From Actinomycetota bacterium (GTDB taxonomy: Bacteria > Actinomycetota > Actinomycetes > S36-B12 > UBA5976): 21,960 nucleotides of DNA. The position numbers and the translations under genes were made by a program. The first letter of the stretch is position 1; each line of letters opens with the position of its first letter. Location: contig CANFIL010000006.1 of NCBI GenBank assembly GCA_947447095.1, positions 1 to 21,960 of the forward strand, read 5' to 3'. Positions 15,735 to 21,960 of the stretch are shown here, piece by piece. Under the pieces are notes generated by a model. The model saw only the letters and a list, made by a program, of their open reading frames with translations, was not told the origin of the DNA and did not search any database.

Positions 15735-17781
15735 GGGTATGGAAATGGCACAGCGCTCGACCTTCATTAACGAGCAAAAATCAAAAAGGCCGAAGCAAGC
15801 CGCGGTCGCTGTCGCTGCTGGTGGGCTTCTAGTTTCTCCCTTAATGTCGCCCATGGCAGGTGCATTAGCCGGTCCGGTAGTAAGTGAATGTTCTGCGGGA
15901 ATTGGAACCGGATCGCACCACAACCTAGGTTGGGCGATTGATCGAATTAATAACGGTAATGGTGAAGGTGCCAACTACGGTCCCATTGGAACAACTATCA
16001 CTTTTGCACTGGCTAATTCGTGTGTGATCACCGTAACCGCGGGCAACGAATATGTCATCGCAGAGAATATGAACATTCAAGGTCCAGGCGCAAGCAAGCT
16101 CAAGCTGTTAGCTGCTGGAAGTGCCGATTATGTATTCCGCATCGACGCAAGTGCATTAACTCCGACAAACACAACAACACTTGATGCCACTTTGCACGGG
16201 CTGACAATAGATGGTCAGCGTGCTTCACGAAATGGTGCGCTGTTGCAGGCAACCGACACGAGTGGTGCAACCACGGTTACTTTGGATGGCGTAACGGTAA
16301 AGGGAGGCAATTCCACTTCGGCCACCTCTGGTTTAGAATTTATGGACGGCAATGCTGTACCGGGTGACTCACATTTAAATATCGTAAAGTCTACGTTTTC
16401 TGGAAATGTCAGTACCGGAAATTCAGCTATTTACAGCAGCGACCTTGAGTTGAAGATTTCAGGAAGCACATTTGATTCCAATACCAGTGGGATGGCTCCT
16501 GGCAATAGCGCCGTTGCAAATTTTAATGGCCCGCTGTCAATCACAGACTCTACGTTTCACTCAAACTCCGGAGGCTGGTCTAGTGCGGCTTTCACAGATT
16601 CTTCTCTTATCGTCAAGAATTCAACTTTTGATAGCAACCATGGTTATGCGGCTGGAGCATTAATGGGATACGGCGTAACCAGCGTTTCGAATTCTACTTT
16701 TATAAAGAATCGTACAAATGGGGCTGGGGCGATTTTCTCGGGTTCGGATTTATCAGTGAGCAATTCAGCATTCATTGACAACGAAGCGGATCTGAATGGT
16801 GGAGCAGTAGCTGCAGTACAACATGTCAATTCCACGAATTCGACGTATGTACGCAACCGTACACACGGTGGATCATCTGGCGGAGGCGGAGCAATTGCAT
16901 CAACTTTCGGAGGTGCGCTTGTGGCCAATACTTTTGTTGACAACAGCGCTGGTGGAGATCCTGGAAATACACTTTGGGTTGATTCAGCGGAAAATCCTGA
17001 GGCTAATTATGAGTTGTATGGAAATATCTTCGTACAATCAAGTGCTTCAAACATGTGCTTTGGAAGAGTCTTGGATCAAGGAGCAAATCTATCGACGACT
17101 CAATGCGCAGATTCGCAATGGGCCAACTACGCCTCAGCGAAGAAGAACATTTCAGCGCTTGTTACGCGCAGTCAACTCGACCTTCAATCCTTGACTTTAA
17201 ATAAACTGGGACCAACGAATAGTGGTTTGACGAAAACCATGGCACTTGGTGCAAATAGTGTTGCTCGTGACTACTACACGGCTGCTCCGCTTCGCCACTC
17301 AACCTTGATCGTTGGTAAGCCCACCAGGGATCAACGTGGTGCTTCTCGTCCACAGGGCGCCGCGCTAGATGTTGGTGCATTTGAAGCTGGGGATACTTGC
17401 ACACCTACGACGATCCAACGAGCTCGCTTTTCTGGCAATTCATCTCGATTGACGGCCAAAACACGTGCTCAATTGAGAAAAGAAGTGGCAGCTATCGCCA
17501 AATCTGCTTGCCACACTGTCATTCTTAATGGCTACACGGCAACATCGGGATCTGGAAATGCAGGAAAGTCGGAGCGACGAAGCCTCGCGACAAAGCGAAA
17601 CTCAGTTGTTAAAAATTATTTAAAGCGACACCTTGATGCGCAAGGCTACGAAGTTACATTCGTCGTTCATGCTCGAGGTGCATCGAATCCACTTGCGAGC
17701 AACTCCACCTCCAAGGGACGAGTCAAAAACCGCAGAGTGGAGATTTCAATTTTGAAATTACATTCGTTCACCAGAATGTAG
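15733..17781 (+). CDS. Secreted parallel beta-helix protein with choice-of-anchor Q and C-terminal OmpA-like domain
   Basis: About 682 residues from ATG 15733; an in-frame GTG at 15655 would add 26. The start at 15733 is preferred because it gives a clean signal peptide: basic KSKRPK, hydrophobic core, cleavage near GALA-GP at about residue 46. Then comes a right-handed beta-helix (about 110-425) with some eight imperfect coils of the form NSTFxxN followed by a glycine/alanine-rich turn (STFSGN, STFDSN, STFHSN, STFDSN, STFIKN, SAFIDN, STYVRN, NTFVDN). The DQRGASRPQGAALDVGAFE segment (about 533-551) marks a choice-of-anchor Q end. Residues about 559-674 form an OmpA-like domain (FSGNSSRLT, ILNGYTATSG, ending GRVKNRRVEISIL), which in other proteins binds peptidoglycan. 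Probably a wall-tethered adhesin or polysaccharide-binding or -cleaving protein; no lyase catalytic residues recognised. Lies downstream of the c-di-GMP operon, same strand. Confidence 0.82.
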   Translation: MGMEMAQRSTFINEQKSKRPKQAAVAVAAGGLLVSPLMSPMAGALAGPVVSECSAGIGTGSHHNLGWAIDRINNGNGEGANYGPIGTTITFALANSCVITVTAGNEYVIAENMNIQGPGASKLKLLAAGSADYVFRIDASALTPTNTTTLDATLHGLTIDGQRASRNGALLQATDTSGATTVTLDGVTVKGGNSTSATSGLEFMDGNAVPGDSHLNIVKSTFSGNVSTGNSAIYSSDLELKISGSTFDSNTSGMAPGNSAVANFNGPLSITDSTFHSNSGGWSSAAFTDSSLIVKNSTFDSNHGYAAGALMGYGVTSVSNSTFIKNRTNGAGAIFSGSDLSVSNSAFIDNEADLNGGAVAAVQHVNSTNSTYVRNRTHGGSSGGGGAIASTFGGALVANTFVDNSAGGDPGNTLWVDSAENPEANYELYGNIFVQSSASNMCFGRVLDQGANLSTTQCADSQWANYASAKKNISALVTRSQLDLQSLTLNKLGPTNSGLTKTMALGANSVARDYYTAAPLRHSTLIVGKPTRDQRGASRPQGAALDVGAFEAGDTCTPTTIQRARFSGNSSRLTAKTRAQLRKEVAAIAKSACHTVILNGYTATSGSGNAGKSERRSLATKRNSVVKNYLKRHLDAQGYEVTFVVHARGASNPLASNSTSKGRVKNRRVEISILKLHSFTRM

Positions 17782-17785
17782 ATTC

Positions 17786-17806
17786 AAAGAATTAAGAAAT
17801 TTCTTT
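17786..17806. terminator. Weak AT-rich hairpin between convergent genes
   Basis: AAAGAA (17786-17791) pairs with TTCTTT (17801-17806), and the right arm runs into TTTT. It lies between the convergent beta-helix and acyl-activating enzyme genes, where a terminator is expected, but the stem is short and free of GC. Confidence 0.3.
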
Positions 17807-17863
17807 TGCTCAGGAAGAGTCAAGAACCTCCCGCTGGTCTTCAGTAGGTAATTAAAGTGATTT

Positions 17864-19321
17864 CTAGGAGCATGCAGCTTCGAGTGCGCTAATCAATTCA
17901 GGGCGTAAGACTTTACCCATTTGACTTCGAGGAATTTCCACGAGTTCAACGATTATCGTGGGACACGTACCATCTACAAATCGAGATTGCAACGCCGAGG
18001 AAAACTTTTCTGAATCGAATTCCGAATTGGTTACGATGCCGAGTGCGATTGATGGATGACCCGTTGTTGAAGGTAAGGCGATACATGAGGCATCTATCAC
18101 GCCGTCGTGCGCTCGAGAAAAGTTGTCAATGACTCGCGGGTCAATCTTTCTCCCACCGATGTTGATGATGTCATCATCGCGACCGACAATCATCAGGCGC
18201 CCATTGATCGTGAAGTAGCCCATGTCGCCAGGGTAAAACCATCCCAGGCGAAACTTCTTATCAGTGGTTTCTCCATCATTGAAGTAGCCGTTAACAGTGC
18301 CGATCGATCTACAACGAATGAGGCCGGTTACGTCGTGAGGAACTATTGCGTCGTTCTCATCAACAATTTGAACTTCCGCCCAATCAGAGATTTCACCAGC
18401 ATCATTTTCTGCATCGCCAAATTTGATTGTTTTATGAACGACACCGCCAGTTTCTGTCGCACCATAAATTGAAATAATTTCCGCATTCAACAAACTTTTA
18501 ATTCGTTCAAAAACCGGAGTAGGTGTAATGGCGCCGGCGGTACGAACTCGTGTAATGCTAGGCAGTTGAGTTTCAGTTTCTTCCAGGATGTCCATGAAGG
18601 CATCAAGTTGCATACTCGAACCAACTAAGTTTCGAATCTGAAATCTGGCGGCGAGTAATAGCGCGCTCTCGTTAATGGCTTCAACAGCTAGGTATGCAAG
18701 ACCGTTGGCAGAAGCATTCAATGCGATGAAGTACCCACCAATAGTTGATAACCCCATGAAACAAAGTTCCTGCGTATTATCCGAGCCGTATTTTGGTAAG
18801 TACGTCATGCGCTCAAGACAGTTCGTGACTGTGAATACAGCACCCTTAGGTGAACCCGTTGTGCCGCTCGTCATCATCAGAACGCACGGGGACTCGGGTG
18901 TCGGATATTCATTGCGTGGCTTCAGTTCCGTCAATGCCTCGGCCTGATTAATCCATGTTTGATCAACCACGACAAGATGCTGTGCATCAAAGTCCAGATC
19001 TGATTTATCTGAAATTACCCAGTCGACTGTGAAAGGAGGGGGTTGCGGAATCCCTGCTCCTGCGCATGCAATGGCTGCCTCGTGATGAACGGCGAGCAGA
19101 AAGACCCATTCCCAAAATGGTGACAACTTGGTGACAACTACGTCACCGGGGCGGACACCTAGAGAACGCAGTTGATTCCCGCATTGCCGAACGAGCAAAT
19201 GCAATTTGGCGTATGTGAACTGCTGGCTATTGCTAGCAAGCGCAATACTTCCTGGGCTTTGCGAGGCTGCCCGCTCCAAGTAATCCAATGGATGAAACGG
19301 GTGCTCAACTGTGTTTCGCAT
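17864..19321 (-). CDS. AMP-dependent acyl-activating enzyme (ANL superfamily)
   Basis: A 485-residue adenylate-forming enzyme that should activate a carboxylic acid as acyl-AMP and pass it to CoA or a carrier protein. Motifs in order: P-loop MMTSGTTGSPKG (about 149-160), YGATETGG (about 287-294), the YPGDMGYFT motif with its ribose-binding Asp (about 365-373), GRDDDIINIGGRKIDP hinge (about 379-394) and the C-terminal catalytic lysine in QMGKVLR (about 468-474, the usual PxGKxxR with Met for Pro+1 position). All parts of both domains are present; slightly short for the family. Substrate unknown. No carrier protein, transferase or beta-oxidation gene lies beside it, so it is an orphan; acylation of a surface polymer made by the neighbouring operon is one idea without direct support. 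Divergent from dcd with a 131-bp shared promoter region; no clear ribosome site. Confidence 0.88.
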   Translation of the reverse strand: MRNTVEHPFHPLDYLERAASQSPGSIALASNSQQFTYAKLHLLVRQCGNQLRSLGVRPGDVVVTKLSPFWEWVFLLAVHHEAAIACAGAGIPQPPPFTVDWVISDKSDLDFDAQHLVVVDQTWINQAEALTELKPRNEYPTPESPCVLMMTSGTTGSPKGAVFTVTNCLERMTYLPKYGSDNTQELCFMGLSTIGGYFIALNASANGLAYLAVEAINESALLLAARFQIRNLVGSSMQLDAFMDILEETETQLPSITRVRTAGAITPTPVFERIKSLLNAEIISIYGATETGGVVHKTIKFGDAENDAGEISDWAEVQIVDENDAIVPHDVTGLIRCRSIGTVNGYFNDGETTDKKFRLGWFYPGDMGYFTINGRLMIVGRDDDIINIGGRKIDPRVIDNFSRAHDGVIDASCIALPSTTGHPSIALGIVTNSEFDSEKFSSALQSRFVDGTCPTIIVELVEIPRSQMGKVLRPELISALEAACS

Positions 19322-19440
19322 AATGGTTTAACGGTAGTGCAGAACGCGTGGACTAGGCGATATACCGAGGCAGGCTCCAATGGAATTCATTTAGATAAAC
19401 AAAATCGGACCTCTTGCTGACTCTGATGGCGACCTATCGG

Positions 19441-19446
19441 TAATCT
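19441..19446 (+). promoter_or_regulatory. -10 box placed for a leaderless dcd mRNA
   Basis: TAATCT at 19441-19446 fits TANNNT and ends six bases before GTG 19453, so transcription should begin at or next to the start codon. There is no Shine-Dalgarno in the few bases between. Confidence 0.5.
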
Positions 19447-19452
19447 TGACCC

Positions 19453-20034
19453 GTGCTACTTTCTGATCGCGACATAAAAGCTGAAATCGAATCGGGCCGT
19501 GTAGGTATCGATCCTTACGAACCTTCGATGGTTCAGCCTTCGAGTATTGACGTTCGTTTAGACCGCTTCTTTCGGGTCTTCGAGAACCATAAGTACCCTC
19601 ACATCGATCCATCGGTCGAGCAGATTGACTTAACTCGTGAAGTGTCGACCGAAGCAGGAGAACCATTTGTACTTCATCCTGGCGAGTTCGTCCTAGGTAG
19701 CACATACGAAGTAGTTTCTTTGCCAAATGATGTTGCCGCTCGGCTTGAAGGTAAGTCATCACTCGGTCGTCTAGGTTTGTTGACGCACTCAACCGCAGGC
19801 TTTATTGATCCTGGATTCTCAGGGCACGTCACGTTGGAACTAGCAAATGTCGCGACATTGCCGATTCTGTTATGGCCAGGAATGAAGATCGGTCAGGTGT
19901 GCTTCTTCCGCATGACCTCCGAAGCTGAACACCCATATGGATCGAGCGTCTACGGTTCGCGTTATCAGGGTCAGCGTGGTCCAACGCCAAGCCGCTCACA
20001 CGCGAATTTCCACCGCACGAACATCACTGATTAG
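19453..20034 (+). CDS. dcd: dCTP deaminase, probably bifunctional dCTP deaminase/dUTPase
   Basis: A 193-residue trimeric enzyme that converts dCTP to dUTP and, in the actinobacterial form, on to dUMP, feeding thymidylate synthesis (and so Tmk, encoded at the left end). Motifs: start MLLSDRDIKAEI, QPSSIDVRLD (28-37), EGKSSLGRLGLLTHSTAGFIDPGFSG spanning about 99-124, and TLELAN with catalytic Glu129, then PGMKIGQVCFF and a C-terminal YGSRYQGQRGPTPSRS tail that closes over the nucleotide. The STAGFIDPGFSG form, rather than the E. coli VTAHRIDPGWSG form, is that of the bifunctional mycobacterial type. GTG start agrees with the conserved N-terminus, and a -10 box directly upstream suggests a leaderless mRNA. 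Followed by a strong terminator. Confidence 0.95.
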   Translation: MLLSDRDIKAEIESGRVGIDPYEPSMVQPSSIDVRLDRFFRVFENHKYPHIDPSVEQIDLTREVSTEAGEPFVLHPGEFVLGSTYEVVSLPNDVAARLEGKSSLGRLGLLTHSTAGFIDPGFSGHVTLELANVATLPILLWPGMKIGQVCFFRMTSEAEHPYGSSVYGSRYQGQRGPTPSRSHANFHRTNITD

Positions 20035-20043
20035 TTAGTTTTA

Positions 20044-20086
20044 AAAGTTAAGGGCTCATTCAGATTGTGAATGAGCCCTTAACTTT
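20044..20086. terminator. Strong bidirectional terminator between dcd and the Fe-S protein gene
   Basis: Perfect 18-bp stem (20044-20061 with 20069-20086) around a 7-nt loop AGATTGT; the centre of the stem is GGGCTCATTC and its complement, and the outer ends are A/T-rich so each strand ends in a T-rich arm. Sits in the 64-bp space between two convergent stop codons. Confidence 0.88.
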
Positions 20087-20098
20087 GCTTAAGTGAAT

Positions 20099-21960
20099 TT
20101 AGCGTTCGAGTCGATCCAAGAGCAACGTAGCCACATCGACAACTTCGGTAGTTGCATCCATTCCAGATTCTTGGGCGCGAACGGTGACTGCATCGTTGAG
20201 CATCACAGAACAGAACGGACAAGCAACAGCGATCTTTGTTGCACCAGTTGCGATCGCTTCATCACCACGGTTTTGGTTGATACGAGTCCCGATGCGCTCT
20301 TCCATCCACATGCGACCGCCACCAGCGCCACAGCAAAATGACTTGTCCTTATTGCGATCCATTTCGACGAGATCTACGCCAGGCATGTTGGTGAGAAGTT
20401 CACGAGGCGGCATGTAGATCTTGTTATGTCGACCGAGGTAGCACGGATCGTGATATGTGACGGTTTCATCTTCTGGCTTGAGAAGTGTCAGTCGGTTTTC
20501 GCTTACGAGCTGGTTTAACAACACGGTGTGATGGACAACCTCGTAGTTGCCGCCTAGTTGTGGATATTCACGACTGATTGTGTTTAGGCAGTGTGGGCAC
20601 GTCACGACAATGCGCTTGGCGCCGAGTTCGTTGAGCACTTCAACGTTTTGCTGAGCCTGCATTTGATACAAGAATTCGTTTCCTGCACGACGTGCCGGAT
20701 CTCCTGTACATGTCTCGCCTTCACCGAGAACCATGAAGTTGATACCTGCTGTGTGTAGCAGTTCGGCCACAGCTTTGGTGGTCTTCTTGGCGCGATCGTC
20801 ATAGGCGCCAGCGCAACCGACCCAGAAGAGGTACTCCACATCGTCTGGGATTTTGTCTTCACCTTCCATGCCAAAGACGCGGACAGGGAATTCAACTTCT
20901 TCGATCCATGCAGTGCGCCCATTGGCATTCATGCCCCATGGATTGCCCTTGGTTTCGAGGTTCTTAAATAATCCCGCAAGCTCTGAAGGGAACTCGCTTT
21001 CAATCATGACTTGGTTGCGGCGAATGTCGACGAAGTGATCAATATGTTCAATGTCGACTGGGCACTGCTGAACACAAGCACCACATGTGGTGCAAGCCCA
21101 GAGCGCTTCGTAATCAATGACCGCGCCTTCATTGGAACGGTGACCTTGGGCGTCGTAGCCATCGGTCGCTGCGTTGGCGAGTTCAGATCGATCACCAACC
21201 AATGGGCGACCCGCCTCGTCTAGCACTGCCTGCGAATGTGATGCCTCTTCGCCCGCCAAAATAAATGGAGCCTTGGCAAACAAGTGGTCACGCATGTCCA
21301 TGATCATGAGCTTTGGACTCAATGGCTTTCCTGTGTTCCATGCCGGGCATTGGCTTTGGCAACGACCGCATTCAGTGCAACTTAAGAGATCAAGATTGCC
21401 CTTCCATGTGAGATCTTCGATCTTGCTGCGACCAAATAGTGCATCATCCTGTGGGTCTTCAAAGTTCACTTCATCGACACCGGCGTACATCGGCAAAAGT
21501 GGACCGAGTGCGTTTGGACGACGGCTAAAGAAAATGTTGAGCGGAGCAGCACCGATGTGGAGGTGTTTGCTGTGTAGGACGAAAACTGAGAAACCTAGGA
21601 TGACTCCGATGTTCAGCCACAGGCCAATCATCTCGAGCCATTCGTTGGTGGTCGTGCCGAGCGGATGCAACCAACCGGCGACAGTTTCAGATGCGAATGC
21701 CCCACCATTCATAAAGGGGAAATTGTTTGTGCCTTTATCAACACTCACGTTGTATTGCGCAGCACGATAGAGCAGAAGTGTCCAGATCACGTTAAAGATC
21801 ATGAAGAGCACAAACCATGCAGCTCCAGTATGCGAACCAAAGAAGCGTGATTCACGACCTAACGTTTCTGGGTTCTTTCGAATGCGAATGACGGCGAACA
21901 TGATGATGCCGACAACTACAAGAATCGAGAACAGGTCTTCCAAGAAGCCAACAACAGGTG
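20099..21960 (-). CDS. Membrane-bound (Fe-S) heterodisulfide-reductase-like protein, N-terminus outside window
   Basis: The frame stays open past the right edge, so the true start lies outside; TTG at 21943 is unlikely to be it, because related actinobacterial proteins (mycobacterial Rv0338c type) carry further N-terminal membrane helices. Within the window: three membrane helices, then two 4Fe-4S motifs, CTECGRCQSQCP and CTTCGACVQQCP, each followed downstream by a proline-linked helix, and two cysteine-rich CCG domains, the first with VGCAG and CPHCLNT, the second with HDPCYLGRH, FCCGAGGGRMW and CPFCSVM. The first CCG domain lacks the paired Cys-Cys, having CTGDPARR in that region, as common in this family. 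It probably passes electrons between a cytoplasmic donor and the quinone pool or a heterodisulfide-like acceptor. Often next to essential metabolism genes in Actinomycetota; exact partner unknown. Confidence 0.9.
   Translation of the reverse strand, partial: PVVGFLEDLFSILVVVGIIMFAVIRIRKNPETLGRESRFFGSHTGAAWFVLFMIFNVIWTLLLYRAAQYNVSVDKGTNNFPFMNGGAFASETVAGWLHPLGTTTNEWLEMIGLWLNIGVILGFSVFVLHSKHLHIGAAPLNIFFSRRPNALGPLLPMYAGVDEVNFEDPQDDALFGRSKIEDLTWKGNLDLLSCTECGRCQSQCPAWNTGKPLSPKLMIMDMRDHLFAKAPFILAGEEASHSQAVLDEAGRPLVGDRSELANAATDGYDAQGHRSNEGAVIDYEALWACTTCGACVQQCPVDIEHIDHFVDIRRNQVMIESEFPSELAGLFKNLETKGNPWGMNANGRTAWIEEVEFPVRVFGMEGEDKIPDDVEYLFWVGCAGAYDDRAKKTTKAVAELLHTAGINFMVLGEGETCTGDPARRAGNEFLYQMQAQQNVEVLNELGAKRIVVTCPHCLNTISREYPQLGGNYEVVHHTVLLNQLVSENRLTLLKPEDETVTYHDPCYLGRHNKIYMPPRELLTNMPGVDLVEMDRNKDKSFCCGAGGGRMWMEERIGTRINQNRGDEAIATGATKIAVACPFCSVMLNDAVTVRAQESGMDATTEVVDVATLLLDRLER

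Noticed and set aside
19322..19380. Stretch resembling the D-arm of a tRNA (GTTTAACGGTAG) followed by CCGAGGCAGGCTCC
   Set aside because: No T-arm, no anticodon stem and no matching acceptor stem can be folded; it overlaps the divergent promoter region. Could be a decayed tRNA but cannot be supported.
21174..21770. 198-codon open frame on the plus strand within the Fe-S protein gene
   Set aside because: Lies antisense to conserved cysteine motifs of the Fe-S protein; its product is low-complexity Ser/Pro/Arg-rich without family resemblance.

Overview
The window reads as a chromosomal segment of a moderate-GC (roughly half G+C by eye) member of the Actinomycetota. The evidence is the topA-tmk-holB order, a lysine/alanine-rich TopA tail, an actinobacterial bifunctional-type dCTP deaminase, a (Fe-S) reductase like the one conserved in mycobacteria, frequent GTG starts, and two start codons that sit directly behind a -10 box (leaderless style). 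A freshwater Nanopelagicales-like lineage would fit, but this is inference; the sequence alone does not fix the genus.

Layout. Positions 1-2635: end of topA, then tmk and holB, a replication/nucleotide block on the + strand (tmk and holB overlap by one base). 2706-4283: secreted S33-type (tripeptidyl aminopeptidase-like) hydrolase. 4335-5948: 14-TM DHA2 drug exporter. On the - strand, reading leftward, dedA (9002-8346), a NarL-type response regulator (8313-7675) and a membrane histidine kinase (7682-5958) probably form one transcription unit that converges on the exporter gene. 9105-9176: tRNA-Thr(CGU), with its own promoter and a perfect 15-bp hairpin at its 3' end.

Right of the tRNA comes what looks like an accessory block. 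A hairpin-rich 258-bp spacer is followed by an NTF2-like lipid-anchored or membrane-anchored small protein and a membrane protein built of six repeated two-helix units (9435-11569). Then comes a tight five-gene operon (11698-15600): a processive membrane GT2 glycosyltransferase, a 69-residue one-TM protein, an EAL protein, a GAF protein and a membrane GGDEF protein. The first four are joined by ATGA overlaps. Directly downstream is a secreted parallel beta-helix protein with an OmpA-like peptidoglycan-binding tail (15733-17781). Together these look like a self-contained cyclic-di-GMP-controlled exopolysaccharide synthesis and surface-attachment module; the GT2 plus small membrane partner recalls PgaC/PgaD (IcaA/IcaD), but the PilZ domain is absent. 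A stand-alone AMP-forming acyl-activating enzyme (19321-17864, - strand) follows.

The right end returns to housekeeping genes: dcd (19453-20034), a strong 18-bp bidirectional terminator, and the C-terminal 80-90% of a membrane-bound (Fe-S) heterodisulfide-reductase-like protein that runs off the right edge. No transposase, integrase, CRISPR array or rRNA was seen. The most interesting part is 11698-17781.
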